Assembly (NCBI RefSeq): GCF_009792355.1
Contig: NZ_CP047045.1
Coordinates: 2,630,501-2,694,500 of the forward strand
Length of the DNA stretch: 64,000 bases
Origin: Terricaulis silvestris
GTDB taxonomy: Bacteria > Pseudomonadota > Alphaproteobacteria > Caulobacterales > Aquidulcibacteraceae
Direction: 5' to 3'
In this document: one piece after another, positions 1-9,095 of the stretch
How positions within the stretch are numbered: the first letter of the stretch is position 1
How the letters are laid out: every line of letters begins with the position of its first letter
The notes under the pieces: generated by a model
Told to the model about the DNA's origin: nothing
What the model saw: only the letters and a program-made list of their open reading frames with translations
Databases searched by the model: none
Made by a program: the position numbers and the translations under genes

Positions 1-1384
1 TGTCGCGAACTTCGAAGACGACGAACGGACGGTCCCCCGCCTGGCGCCATGCCCGCAATTCCACGTCCCCGCCCGGCGCGAACTTTACGGCATTGCCCGC
101 AATGTTCAGCAAGCACTGACGCAAACGGACATGGTCGGCAAAGACGTAGTCCGCGATCGGATCAGAGGTCGCCGTTAGCGTGACGCGCGCCGCCTTTGCG
201 ATTGGACGCATCAGGCCCTGCACCTCCGCGACAATACCCGCAACCGGAAGGACCTCGGCATTGAACTTGATGCGATCGGCGTCAATGCGGGATTGGTCGA
301 TGATATCGTTGATGAGCTGCGTCAAATGACGGGCCGCTGAAATGATCCGTCCAGTGTCTTCGCGGGTCGAAGGCGCCTCGGTCTCCTCCTGAACGAGTTC
401 GGCATAGCCGATAATGGCGTTCAGCGGCGTTCGCAGCTCGTGGCTGACGCGCGCCAGGAATTCTGATTTTTCCCGGCTCGATTCGATCGCACTGCTCGCC
501 CGCGCCATTACGGCGATCTGACGCGAGACCAGCATGCGCGCGATTAGGATCGTCAACGCCCCAATCAGGGCGAGACCGAACACGACCGGCCAGATGCGCG
601 CCTGAAAGGCGACCGCGCCAGGATGCGCGTGACGCCAAGATAGCGTCCCCACAGGGTGTCCGCCCGCTGACGTCACAGGCAGCGCAACCAACGCCTCGTC
701 GGCAAGGAGAGGCGCCGGCGAGAAGGTCAATCCTTGCAGATCGACGGCGGCGCCCATCTCGGACAACTCATCTGCCGTAAGCACATCGACAATGACCATG
801 TAGGTCTGCGGCGCAGCAGCCTGGACGATCCGGTCAGCGTCGTCCTCGGGGCTGAATGGGGAGACGGCGATGACAAGCAGCTGGCCGTTCGCGTTTGTTA
901 GTGTGCGCGCGACGGTTTCGGCGGGCGTTGGCGCAGCCGCAAGATTGCGAAGTCCCGGCGTGGCGACAATCGCGCGCACGGCGGCAGCTTGGATGTCGTC
1001 ACTCTGCGAGGCGACACCGTCGCCAAACCACGCATAGCGCACCGAGCCGTTACCGCGCACCAGAAGCATGCCATCAGCAACATTCGAATAGATATTGTTC
1101 TCCACCCAGTCTGGGCGCCAAGCGACCGAAACTGCGTTGTAGGCCTCCGTCCAATTGGCGTAGTCCAGCGTGACGCTGCTCATGGCGCGCGCACGCCCGT
1201 CCAAGGCGCTTCCTGCGAGGCGGCTGGAGCTGCGTTCAAAGCCGCGATCCTGTTCCCGCGAGAAGCCGGCGAAGGTGGCAGTCGCCAACACGATGGTGAC
1301 GAGCACGAGCCCGAGGATCGGCGCTCCAACGCCAATCCACGCGTTTCGCGCGGCGCTCTTCGCGTTCACAACTCCCGCCTTCAT
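1..1384 (-). CDS. CHASE4-domain sensor histidine kinase, 3' end outside window
   Basis: Membrane sensor kinase; 461 residues are visible and the C-terminus runs off the window edge. The ATG at 1384 opens MKAGVVNAKSAARNAW, followed by a first TM segment (about residues 15-38). A roughly 200-residue extracytoplasmic region contains the CHASE4-like stretch TLDYANWTEAYN. A second TM segment precedes the cytoplasmic HisKA box SHELRTPLNAIIGY, whose phospho-accepting His is residue 315 (codon 440-442). The start of a HATPase domain with an N-box (LLNIAGNAVKF) follows. A receiver domain could follow beyond position 1, so simple and hybrid kinases cannot be told apart. No response regulator is adjacent inside the window. 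Signal and partner are unknown. Confidence 0.9.
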   Translation of the reverse strand, partial: MKAGVVNAKSAARNAWIGVGAPILGLVLVTIVLATATFAGFSREQDRGFERSSSRLAGSALDGRARAMSSVTLDYANWTEAYNAVSVAWRPDWVENNIYSNVADGMLLVRGNGSVRYAWFGDGVASQSDDIQAAAVRAIVATPGLRNLAAAPTPAETVARTLTNANGQLLVIAVSPFSPEDDADRIVQAAAPQTYMVIVDVLTADELSEMGAAVDLQGLTFSPAPLLADEALVALPVTSAGGHPVGTLSWRHAHPGAVAFQARIWPVVFGLALIGALTILIARMLVSRQIAVMARASSAIESSREKSEFLARVSHELRTPLNAIIGYAELVQEETEAPSTREDTGRIISAARHLTQLINDIIDQSRIDADRIKFNAEVLPVAGIVAEVQGLMRPIAKAARVTLTATSDPIADYVFADHVRLRQCLLNIAGNAVKFAPGGDVELRAWRQAGDRPFVVFEVRD

Positions 1385-1477
1385 AGGTCGCTAACTTTCA
1401 GCCCTTGTGAAAGCGCAATAGCACATGGGACCTTGCCGAAGCGTTCGTGGTGAAGACCTGTTACAGTGAACGAAGTC

Positions 1478-2473
1478 CTAAGCGCCAAGCAACGTGTGGA
1501 GGAAAGCAGCGTCCGACCATGACGGCCCGTCGCGCCGCCCGCGCAGCGCGCGCAAGATACCGCTCGCTTGCCGCGCCACGACGAGATCAAGGCGTGGAAT
1601 GAGATAAAGCCGCTGATCACCGGCGCCCGCCGCCATGTTGATGCGCCCGAACCGGGCTTCGAGAGCGGGATCGACATCAACCGATTGCACGCGCCCAGGC
1701 GGCACAAGGCCGTCGCGTAGCAGCCACCATGAAAGACCGTATCCCGGGTTGGCGCGGCTGGGCTCAAAACACTCGCGCAACGCCGGGGCATCGACGCGGC
1801 CCTCCCCGTCGCGCAACACGAACCAGCCGAAACGTGCCCAATCGCGCGCGGTAAGGCCTGCGCCGGACGGCATCTGCGGATTGCCATCGCGACCGCGCCG
1901 CCAATGAGTGGGACTCATATCGAGCGGATCGAAAATGCGCCGCTGCAGGTAAGCAAGCGGATCGCCATCGAGCTTGCGGCGCATGATCTCGCCGAAGACT
2001 TGGAATGGCGTCGGGCCGTATGCGAAACGCTCGCCAGCTGGTGCGCCGGCGGGCTAGGCGATTGCGTCTGCATAGGCAGGCGGACGCGCGATCGGGCCGC
2101 CCGCGACGCCGCTGGTAAGCGAAAGTAAATGGCGCAGCGTGATGCGGCGGCGCTCGTCATCGCGCCACTCCGGCAGCGTATCGGCGGCGGGCTCGTCCCA
2201 TGAGCGGATCAGCCCGTCGCGGATAGCCGCCGCCACCATGATCCCCGTGAAGCTCTTTGTGCCACTCGCCAACTCCCAGCCACGCCCCGCGCTGCCTTGG
2301 TTGGGATAGTCTTCAAAGACGGTCTCACCCGCCCGCATGACCAACAACGAAACGCCGCGCCGTTGAGCCGAATAAGTCGCGGCCCCTTCAAAGTTGAGAG
2401 CTTCACTGCGTGCAGGCGTTGCTAAACAGACCGCCGCGGTGGCGGCGAGAAAGGTGCGACGGTTCATGATCAT
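1478..2473 (-). pseudogene. Beta-lactamase-fold serine hydrolase interrupted by one in-frame TAG
   Basis: Class C beta-lactamase/esterase-type serine hydrolase, about 331 codons. It starts at ATG 2473 (or 2467) with a twin-arginine signal, MNRRTFLAATAAVC. The SxxK nucleophile motif lies in ELASGTKSFTG and the YGP motif in ERFAYGPTPF. Frame is intact from 2473 to 1478 except for one amber TAG at 2054-2056, between YADAIA and PAGAPAGERF. Both halves align with the family in the same frame, so this is a single nonsense change and not two genes. The upstream half would make a 139-residue protein lacking the tyrosine motif. Alternatives are a sequencing error or readthrough. A second, intact hydrolase lies at 20476-21606. 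Confidence 0.8.
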
Positions 2474-2504
2474 TTCAACGCGCCAATGCGGGCAATCCGT
2501 CGGC

Positions 2505-3470
2505 TCAATCGGCCGAGAACCGCACGCCCGTCATTTTCTCGCTGAGCGCCCACAGCTTGTCGGCCAGCGCGGGATCGGTCGCCCACGGGCGTACGCCGGA
2601 GAAACCTTTGTCATCGGCCGGCACGGCGACCGCGATATCGCAATCCTCGCAATAGACGCCGCCTTGGCCGTCAAGCTGCGCATTGGTCGCGCACCAGACG
2701 CTGGTCGCGGCGCCTTGCGATGGCGTCTTGAAGCGCTCGTCGACTTTTCCGTCAGCGTCGATCCAGCCCATGGCGCGCTTCTCTTCGTCCGGCATGTAGC
2801 GCTGCAAGTCGGTCATGATGCCGCCGGGGTGCACGGCGAAGGCGCGGACGTTGTGTGTCTGTCCGCGTTGATCAAGGCCGATGGCGAAGAGCGCGTTGGC
2901 CGACTTGGCGCGGCCGTAAGCAAGCCACTTGTTGTATTCGGTGCGCTCGAAGTTCGGGTCTTCGAGATCGGGTGGACTGATGCGGTGGCCGATCGAACTT
3001 AATGCGACGACGCGCGCACCGTGGGCGGCTTTCAGCGCAGGCCAAAGACGCGCGGTGAGCTGGAAGTGACCGAGATGGTTGGTGGCGAATTGCGCTTCGT
3101 AGCCGCGGGCGTCGCGCATTAGCGGCGACGCCATGATAGCGGCGTTGTTGATCAGGATATCGAGCGTCTTGGTGCGCGAGAGGAAACCGCCGGCGAACGC
3201 ATCGATGCTCCTGGGGTCGGCGAGATCGAGCGCGGCTTGTTCGACGTTGGCGATGTCGACGAGCGCCTTTTGCGCCTTCTCCGGCGTGCGCGCTGGAACG
3301 ATGACGATAGCGCCCGCCCCGGCGAGCGCCTTTGTGGTCTCAAGGCCGAGACCGGAATAACCGCCGGTGACGATGGCGACTTTGCCGGTGAGATCGCGCC
3401 CGCCGAGGGCGTCGCGCGCTTCGGTGCGCATGCCGTAGCCTGAGTTGATCGGCGTCTGCGGCGTCGGCAT
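2505..3470 (-). CDS. Short-chain dehydrogenase/reductase
   Basis: NAD(P)-dependent oxidoreductase of the SDR superfamily, 321 aa, slightly longer than the classical 250 aa and resembling the retinol-dehydrogenase/WW-oxidoreductase-like branch. The Rossmann motif TGGYSGLG is near residue 36, the NNAAI motif follows, the catalytic Ser is in ALSSIGHR, and the YxxxK pair is in YGRAK. Substrate cannot be read from sequence. It ends 31 bp from the broken serine hydrolase on the same strand, so the two may once have been co-transcribed. No membrane segment or signal peptide is visible; cytosolic. Confidence 0.9.
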   Translation of the reverse strand: MPTPQTPINSGYGMRTEARDALGGRDLTGKVAIVTGGYSGLGLETTKALAGAGAIVIVPARTPEKAQKALVDIANVEQAALDLADPRSIDAFAGGFLSRTKTLDILINNAAIMASPLMRDARGYEAQFATNHLGHFQLTARLWPALKAAHGARVVALSSIGHRISPPDLEDPNFERTEYNKWLAYGRAKSANALFAIGLDQRGQTHNVRAFAVHPGGIMTDLQRYMPDEEKRAMGWIDADGKVDERFKTPSQGAATSVWCATNAQLDGQGGVYCEDCDIAVAVPADDKGFSGVRPWATDPALADKLWALSEKMTGVRFSAD

Positions 3471-3686
3471 GCGCGTCTCCCGTGTTGAGAGACGCTATGC
3501 CGTTCGAACTAGTTTGGCCAGCATGCGGTGTTATGGAGCGCAATTTCAGAGGCCAATCTTGGCGCGGCTTTATTGGGCGCCGACAAATCCGCCATGCTAG
3601 CGCCGCATCCTTGCAGTATTAATTCGACAAACGCTTGCGACGCGCTGACTCTAGCGCCGGGCGCGCCTCCCCAACGACTCTGCCGC

Positions 3687-4757
3687 ATGGCCACGGCTCA
3701 CGCCGAATTGGCCGGAGAAATCACTCCTTTGACCGACACTCCCGAAACTCGATCCTGGCGCCAAGTGTTCGCCGCCTATCAGCGCCCGAGCATGTCGCGT
3801 TCGATCATCGAACTCGTTCTAACCGCCGCGCCCTTGGTGCTGCTTTGGTCCTGCGCTTGGGTGGCCGCAAGCTTTGGTCTGTGGTGGCTGGCTCTGCTGT
3901 TGGCGGCGCCGGCCGCGGGCTTCCTCGTACGTCTTTTCATGATCCAGCACGATTGTGGTCACAGGGCCTATTTCAAAAATCCTGCGCTCAACGACTGGAC
4001 CGGCCGCGTCATCGGTGTGCTGACGCTTACGCCTTATGATTGCTGGCGGCGCAGCCACGCCATCCACCACGCCACGTCGGGCAATCTCGATCGCCGCGGC
4101 ATCGGCGAAGTCGCGACGCTCACGGTGGAAGAGTATCGCGCACTTGGGCCGTGGAAGCGGTTCGGCTATCGGCTCTACCGTCACCCCAGCGTGATTTTCG
4201 GGATTGGGCCCGCTTTCTTGTTCTTGCTGCAACACCGCCTGCCAACAGGACAGATGCGCGAAGGCTGGCGTCCGTGGCTGAGCGCGCTCGGCACCAATGC
4301 GGCAATCGCTGGCCTGGTCGGGCTGGCGATCGCGCTCGGCGGCTGGAAAGCGCTGCTACTCGTGCACCTGCCGACACTGCTATTGGCGGCGTCCATTGGC
4401 GTCTGGTTGTTCTACGTGCAGCACCAGTTCGAGCACACGCACTGGGCGCGGCAAGCTGACTGGAACCCGACCGAGGCGGCGCTGCTCGGCAGTTCTTACT
4501 ACGAGCTGCCGGCGCCTCTGCGCTGGATCACCGCCAACATCGGCGTGCATCACGTGCACCACGTCAGCAGCCGCATCCCGTTCTACCGACTCCCCAGCGT
4601 GCTGCGAGACCACCCGGAATTGAAGACAGTCAGCAAGCTGACGCTGCTCGAGAGCGTTCGTTCGACCGGCCTGTCGCTTTGGGACGAGGCGGAAGAGCGT
4701 CTCATCTCGTTCGCGGAATACCGGCGCGCGGAAAAGCTGCGTTCGCAGCGCGCTTAG
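3687..4757 (+). CDS. Fatty acid desaturase (three-histidine-box membrane di-iron enzyme)
   Basis: Integral membrane acyl-lipid or acyl-CoA desaturase, 356 aa. It carries the three diagnostic His boxes: HDCGH (residues 88-92), HAIHH in RRSHAIHHATSG, and HVHH in GVHHVHHVSSRIPFYR. Hydrophobic pairs lie between box 1 and box 2 and around residues 200-260, as expected for a four-TM topology with cytosolic di-iron centre. The frame is open upstream to 3528, but the ATG at 3687 (MATAHAELAGE) is chosen because the 53 upstream codons look like non-coding leader. Likely role is introducing a cis double bond into membrane fatty acids. No electron donor gene is adjacent. Confidence 0.9.
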   Translation: MATAHAELAGEITPLTDTPETRSWRQVFAAYQRPSMSRSIIELVLTAAPLVLLWSCAWVAASFGLWWLALLLAAPAAGFLVRLFMIQHDCGHRAYFKNPALNDWTGRVIGVLTLTPYDCWRRSHAIHHATSGNLDRRGIGEVATLTVEEYRALGPWKRFGYRLYRHPSVIFGIGPAFLFLLQHRLPTGQMREGWRPWLSALGTNAAIAGLVGLAIALGGWKALLLVHLPTLLLAASIGVWLFYVQHQFEHTHWARQADWNPTEAALLGSSYYELPAPLRWITANIGVHHVHHVSSRIPFYRLPSVLRDHPELKTVSKLTLLESVRSTGLSLWDEAEERLISFAEYRRAEKLRSQRA

Positions 4758-4787
4758 GCGAGCATTTGCGTCACCGCTGCGCGCGGT

Positions 4788-5146
4788 TCAGCGCCAGGGG
4801 CTGTCGGTGTCGCTGAGCTTCAGCGGATCGTGGCCCCAGTTCATCAGAGCGTAGCGCCAACGCGAGGTCTCGCGGTTGACGCGCGGTGCTAGTGTGAGCT
4901 GGCGGCGGATGAAATTGACGACACGGCGCATGTGTTTGATGTCGTCAGCGTTCGGCGCGCGCTTGATGCGCAGAAGTTGGATTGTGCGTTAGCCGGCTTT
5001 GACGCCGACCGAAACGCCGTCACCGGAATCCTGACCAACTGATGCTGACGGCTCCGTCTTGTGCCACGCTTCAATCTCGCGCGCGTCATGTTGACGATCT
5101 CGGCGAAGGCAGCGCGGACTTGGGCGTCGGTGGCTTTTGGTTTCAT
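4788..5146 (-). pseudogene. DUF3140 family remnant: one frameshift plus one stop
   Basis: Remnant of a DUF3140 protein (about 110 aa; function unknown). From ATG 5146, MKPKATDAQVRAAFAEIVNMT reads in one frame. The family sequence then continues in another frame as AREIEAWHKTEPSASVG, so a shift occurred in a CGCGCG run near 5085. That frame meets TAA after VGVKAG, then resumes RTIQLLRIKRAPNADDIKHM and ends with the diagnostic RWRYALMNWGHDPLK before a TGA at 4788-4790. Two independent lesions make a sequencing error less likely than real decay. The family identification rests on remembered family motifs; the HMRRVV and MNWGHDPLK segments are the strongest match. Confidence 0.75.
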
Positions 5147-5177
5147 GGGCGCGCTACGCGCCATCGATTGATTCGGA

Positions 5178-6365
5178 TCACGAGGCGATGGGCTTCACCA
5201 CCGAAGCGGCCCGCATTGCGCGAGCGCGGGCTTCGCCAACGTCTGCGCCGCGCGCGAGGGCGACACCCATGCGGCGCTTTTTGAAACTCTCCGGTTTGCC
5301 GAAGAGTCGGAGTTCGGTTTCGGGGATGGCGAGCGCTTCGGCCGCGCCGTCGAAAGCGATGCCTTGGCCTTCCATGCCGCCGTAGATCACCGCGCTCGCG
5401 CCTGGGGCGCGGAGAGTGGTGTCCACCGGCAGGCCGAGGATGGCGCGCGCGTGAAGTGCGAATTCGCTTTGCACTTGGGAGACCAGCGTGACGAGGCCAG
5501 TGTCGTGCGGGCGCGGGCTGACTTCGCTGAACCAGACGTCGTCGCCCTTCACAAAAAGCTCGACGCCGAAGATGCCGTAGCCGCCGAGCGCCGCGGTGAC
5601 TTTGCCGGCGATGTCGCGCGAACGCTCGAGCGCTTTTCCGCTCATCACTTGCGGCTGCCAGCTTTCGACGTAGTCGCCGTCGACTTGGACGTGACCGATC
5701 GGTTCGCAGAAATGAGCGCCGCTTGCCGCGCGCACCGTGAGCAAGGTGATCTCGAAATCGAACATCACCTGCCCTTCCACGATCACGCGCGCCTGCTTCA
5801 CGCGGCCGGCGCTCATGGCGTAATCCCACGCTGGCGCAACATCGGCTTGCGATTTGAGGCGGCTCTGGCCTTTGCCCGAGGACGACATCACGGGCTTCAC
5901 GAAATTCGGAAAGCCGATTTTGTCGATGCCCGCTTGCAGCTCTTCCAGCGATGAGGCGAAGGCGTAGGGTGACGTTGGCAGCTTCAGCTCTTCTGCGGCG
6001 AGCACGCGGATGCGTTCGCGGTTCATGGTGGTGTGCGCGGCGTTGGCGGTGGGGATCACGGTGGCGAGCTTGTCGGCTTCGATGCGGACCAGTTCGTCGG
6101 TGGCGATCGCTTCGATCTCCGGGACGATGAGGTGCGGGCGCTCCTGTTCGACAAGCGCGCGGAGAGCTTTGGCGTCGGTCATGTCGATGACGTGGGCACG
6201 GTGGGCGACTTGTTGGGCTGGGGCGTCGGCGTAGCGATCGACCACGATGGTCTCGACGCCAAGCCGCTGCAGCTCGATGACGACTTCCTTGCCAAGCTCG
6301 CCGCCGCCGAGGAGCATGACGCGGAAAGCGGAGGGAGAAAGCGGCGTGCCGATGCGCACATTCAT
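5178..6365 (-). CDS. purT: Formate-dependent phosphoribosylglycinamide formyltransferase
   Basis: ATP-grasp enzyme of purine synthesis: formylates GAR to FGAR from formate and ATP, without tetrahydrofolate. The 395 aa match the family length. Visible features are the N-terminal nucleotide-binding [11 protein letters not shown], the [10 protein letters not shown] segment, ATP-grasp [13 protein letters not shown], and the late ESWQPQ and [11 protein letters not shown] motifs. Start is placed at ATG 6365 ([17 protein letters not shown]), which fits the family N-terminus; an upstream in-frame start at 6422 would overlap the divergent gene at 6410. A folate-dependent PurN may exist elsewhere. No other pur gene is adjacent. 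Confidence 0.95.
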   Translation of the reverse strand: MNVRIGTPLSPSAFRVMLLGGGELGKEVVIELQRLGVETIVVDRYADAPAQQVAHRAHVIDMTDAKALRALVEQERPHLIVPEIEAIATDELVRIEADKLATVIPTANAAHTTMNRERIRVLAAEELKLPTSPYAFASSLEELQAGIDKIGFPNFVKPVMSSSGKGQSRLKSQADVAPAWDYAMSAGRVKQARVIVEGQVMFDFEITLLTVRAASGAHFCEPIGHVQVDGDYVESWQPQVMSGKALERSRDIAGKVTAALGGYGIFGVELFVKGDDVWFSEVSPRPHDTGLVTLVSQVQSEFALHARAILGLPVDTTLRAPGASAVIYGGMEGQGIAFDGAAEALAIPETELRLFGKPESFKKRRMGVALARGADVGEARARAMRAASVVKPIAS

Positions 6366-6409
6366 GTGAGGACCTTCTTGAATCGCCAACTCTCGATTAG
6401 GCTCACGCA

Positions 6410-7021
6410 ATGATCCGCGCAATATCGGCCATCCTCATCGCAGCACTAGCGACTTGGTGCGAGCCTGCTTCTGCTCAAGCTCAACTCACGCCTGAGCAGC
6501 GAGCAGCCTACGACGCGCTCCAAGAGCGCTTTCGAATATTTCGCGAAGTTCGGAACGAAGCGATCCACAGCCCATACGGAAAGTGGTCAGTGGTGTTCAG
6601 TCGTAGCGACACGTGGGGAAACGCCTGGATCGTCGTTAGCTTTGGTGTCGACATCTCGCCGCCCAACCCCACCTACTTGTGGCAGGCCCAAATACGGACG
6701 AGTTCCTCAAGTGATATGCGCGAACTGAGCGCGGGGGACTGCCCTGCTCTACTAGATCAACTTGCGGCATTGGAATCACTGCCTCTGCCAACGATCGATC
6801 TGCCACGCGTGGGCAACGAACTACCTCCAACCGTTGTGCCGTCACCTCAGTTTGATGGAGACGACAACCGCCTTTGGACGCGAAGCGCAGGCTGGAATCG
6901 CAGGCTTCTCTTTACAAACGACATCGAAATCAGCGGCAATATTGGAAGTCCGGTCGCGTTATGGGCAGACGAGATGCTCGCGGCGCTTGAACCGTGCTGG
7001 CGTCCCACCCGCGCGAACTAA
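6410..7021 (+). CDS. Hypothetical exported protein
   Basis: 203 aa, unrecognised. The N-terminus [24 protein letters not shown] is a Sec signal peptide with an AxA site after residue 22-24, so the product is probably periplasmic. The mature part has no TM segment, and its two cysteines (in AGDCPALL and LEPCWRP) could pair. It contains a [22 protein letters not shown] beta-rich stretch. It is divergent from purT and ends one base before the stop of the convergent ilvC. Codon use looks slightly less GC-biased than its neighbours. No function is proposed. Confidence 0.7.
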   Translation: MIRAISAILIAALATWCEPASAQAQLTPEQRAAYDALQERFRIFREVRNEAIHSPYGKWSVVFSRSDTWGNAWIVVSFGVDISPPNPTYLWQAQIRTSSSSDMRELSAGDCPALLDQLAALESLPLPTIDLPRVGNELPPTVVPSPQFDGDDNRLWTRSAGWNRRLLFTNDIEISGNIGSPVALWADEMLAALEPCWRPTRAN

Positions 7022-7022
7022 G

Positions 7023-8000
7023 CTACCCTTTCAAAAGCGTCCGCACACTCTCCCCCGCCGCCTCGATCGGATGCGCCGCCGCCGCTTCGCGCACGCGCGC
7101 TAAATTCGGCGCTCCCGCACGATACTCCGCCATCCACTGCTCCGCGAACTTGCCGCTCTGCACATCCGCCATCACGGCGCGCATCGCATCCTTCACGCGC
7201 GCGTCGATGATCCTGGGGCCGGTGACGTATTCGCCGTACTCCGCCGTGTTGGAGATGGCGAGGTGCATGCCGGCAATACCGCGCTCGTGGATCAAGTCTG
7301 AGAGCAGCTTCACTTCATGCAGACAATCGAAATAGGCGAGTTCCGGCGGCGTGCCGGCTTCGACTTGGACTTCCCACGCGGTGCGGATCAGATGCGTGAG
7401 ACCGCCGCAGAGCACGACCTGCTCGCCGTAGAGATCGCCTTCGGTTTCGATTCTGAATGACGACGCAATCATGCCGGCGCGGCCGCAGCCGATGGCGGCG
7501 CCGTATGAGTACGCCAGCGCTTCCGCGCCGCCAGTATCGTTGGCGACGGCGACGATGGCAGGCAGGCCGCCGCCGCGCGTGAAAGCTTCGCGCAGCGCCT
7601 TTCCCGGCCCCTTGGGCGCGACCATCACCACATTCACGTCCGCCTGCGGTTTGATGAAGCCGTAGTGATACGCGAAGCCGTGGACGAACATCAGTGTTTG
7701 GCCGGCGTGCAGATACGGCGCGATTTCGGCGGCGTAGAGATCGGGCATCACTTCGTCGGGCGCGCACATGACGAGCACGTCGGCGGTTTGCGCGGCTTCC
7801 GCAACGGTGATCGGAGCAAAGCCATCGGCGCGCGCCTCCGCGGCGCGACGGGCCGTCGCGTGCAGCGCAACACGCACGTCGACGCCACTGTCGCGCAGAT
7901 TCAGCGCGTGCGCGTGTCCTTGCGCGCCGTAGCCGATCACCACGACGCGCTTGGCCTTGATCAGCGCCGGGTCGGCGTCGCGCTCATAGGTAACTTGCAT
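7023..8000 (-). CDS. ilvC: Ketol-acid reductoisomerase, divergent, short form
   Basis: Class I KARI: Mg2+- and NAD(P)H-dependent isomeroreduction in valine/isoleucine synthesis. Start is ATG 8000 (MQVTYERDADPALIKAKRV), giving 325 aa against the usual ~338; the tail stops after VRTLLKG. Conserved are GYGAQGHAHALNLRDSG, the metal ligands in GDLYGEQ, FDCLHEVKLL (Asp in place of the usual first Glu) and the catalytic ISNTAEYGEYVTGP. The coenzyme phosphate loop, usually like LRKGS, reads LHATARR here, so cofactor preference may differ. No ilvB, ilvH or leu genes are adjacent. It could be a paralogue of a standard ilvC elsewhere. Confidence 0.85.
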   Translation of the reverse strand: MQVTYERDADPALIKAKRVVVIGYGAQGHAHALNLRDSGVDVRVALHATARRAAEARADGFAPITVAEAAQTADVLVMCAPDEVMPDLYAAEIAPYLHAGQTLMFVHGFAYHYGFIKPQADVNVVMVAPKGPGKALREAFTRGGGLPAIVAVANDTGGAEALAYSYGAAIGCGRAGMIASSFRIETEGDLYGEQVVLCGGLTHLIRTAWEVQVEAGTPPELAYFDCLHEVKLLSDLIHERGIAGMHLAISNTAEYGEYVTGPRIIDARVKDAMRAVMADVQSGKFAEQWMAEYRAGAPNLARVREAAAAHPIEAAGESVRTLLKG

Positions 8001-8061
8001 CGTTTCCTCGTGACGCGGGGAACGGACCCGCGCTAAGGACTCTCTAAACGACGGGGGTGTC

Positions 8062-8445
8062 ATGCGCTACGATCTGATCTTCATCACCACGGCCCTGCTC
8101 TGCCTCCTGGTGGGCGAGACCCTGGGCATCCACATGGGCATTTCGCAGGACTTCACACTGGTCCCGGCGCACGTGCACTTGAACCTGCTGGGCTGGGTGA
8201 CGCTGGCGGCGTTCGGCCTGATGCACCGCGCTTATCCGGCGCTTGGTGCATCACGGATGGCGCTGGTGCAGTGCGTGCTGGCCATCATCGCCAACATCGC
8301 CATGCCAGCTGGGCTGGCGCTGATGCTGCTGAGCGCCAACCACGACCCGACCCTGGTGAAGTACGCATCGCTCGCGGTGATCTTGGCGACAGTGCTGTTC
8401 ATCATCATGTTCGTACGGAAGGTCGCGCTGGCGAAAGCGGCCTGA
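8062..8445 (+). CDS. Small four-TM membrane protein, oxidase-subunit-I-like fragment motif
   Basis: 127 aa with four predicted TM helices (about residues 5-25, 38-57, 66-90, 100-120). The segment LVPAHVHLNLLGWVTLAAFG resembles the His-bearing AHxHLNLLGW motif of small proteins related to heme-copper oxidase subunit I. Only part of the full oxidase fold could fit in this length, so the protein is not an oxidase by itself. Heme or metal binding through His in AHVHL is possible but unproven. It is divergent from ilvC, with about 60 bp between starts, and is followed 11 bp later by the DUF924 gene, so co-transcription is likely. Confidence 0.7.
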   Translation: MRYDLIFITTALLCLLVGETLGIHMGISQDFTLVPAHVHLNLLGWVTLAAFGLMHRAYPALGASRMALVQCVLAIIANIAMPAGLALMLLSANHDPTLVKYASLAVILATVLFIIMFVRKVALAKAA

Positions 8446-8456
8446 CGGAGGACGGG

Positions 8457-8993
8457 ATGGCGACTGCCGGCGAGATCGTACGCTTCTGGCGCGATGCGGG
8501 GCCGAAGGCCTGGTTCGTGAAGAACGAAGCCTTCGATGGCCGCTGCCGTGGGTTCGAAGCTGAGCACCACGCCGCTGCGCGTCGCGAGCTGTCGCATTGG
8601 GAATTGGACGCCGAAGGCGCGCTAGCGCTGCTGATCCTACTCGATCAATTTCCACGCAACATCTTCCGCAACAGCGCGCACGCGTTCGCCACGGACGCGC
8701 TCGCGCAAGGCGTGACGCTCAGGGCGATCGAGAAGGGCTTCGACACAGCGACGGACTCCGCGCTGCGCGTGTTCTTCTACATGCCGCTTGAGCACGCCGA
8801 GGAGCTCGCGTTGCAGGAGCGCGCCGTGGTGTTGGTCGAGGCGACGCGCGACCCGGAGTTTACGAAATACGCCAAGCTGCATCGCGACGTCATCGCGCGC
8901 TTCGGTCGCTTCCCACATCGCAATCCGGTGCTTGGACGCAAGAGCACGCCGGAAGAGTTGGCGTACTTGGCCGAAGGCGGGTTCGCGGGCTGA
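8457..8993 (+). CDS. DUF924 family protein
   Basis: Cytosolic alpha-helical protein of the DUF924 family, 178 aa. The ATG at 8457 is preceded by a strong GGAGG at 8446-8450. Family hallmarks are IVRFWRDAGPKAWF near the N-terminus, LILLDQFPRNIFR, ALRVFFYMPLEHAEE, and RFPHRNPVLGR near the C-terminus. Structures of the family show a TPR-like helical fold; biochemical function is unknown. It follows the small membrane protein closely and probably shares its transcript. A dispersed palindromic element begins 17 bp after its stop. Confidence 0.9.
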   Translation: MATAGEIVRFWRDAGPKAWFVKNEAFDGRCRGFEAEHHAAARRELSHWELDAEGALALLILLDQFPRNIFRNSAHAFATDALAQGVTLRAIEKGFDTATDSALRVFFYMPLEHAEELALQERAVVLVEATRDPEFTKYAKLHRDVIARFGRFPHRNPVLGRKSTPEELAYLAEGGFAG

Positions 8994-9010
8994 CGTGCGT
9001 GGCGTCGCCC

Positions 9011-9079
9011 TTCGACGGGCTCAGGGTGACGCCAAGTCCAATGCCGGTGTCAAAGTAGCGTCAGCCTGAGCTTGTCGAA
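9011..9079. repeat. Dispersed inverted repeat, TTCGAC(A/G)GGCTCAGG family, copy 1
   Basis: Two inverted 22-nt arms at 9011-9032 (TTCGACGGGCTCAGGGTGAC...) and 9058-9079 (...AGCCTGAGCTTGTCGAA) with a few mismatches and a 25-nt spacer. It lies between the convergent DUF924 gene and the DUF4440-like gene. A second copy is at 36491-36578. This type of REP-like element is widespread in alphaproteobacterial intergenic DNA and may act as a terminator or nucleoid-protein site. Confidence 0.8.
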
Positions 9080-9095
9080 GGCGAAGCCGACCCTG

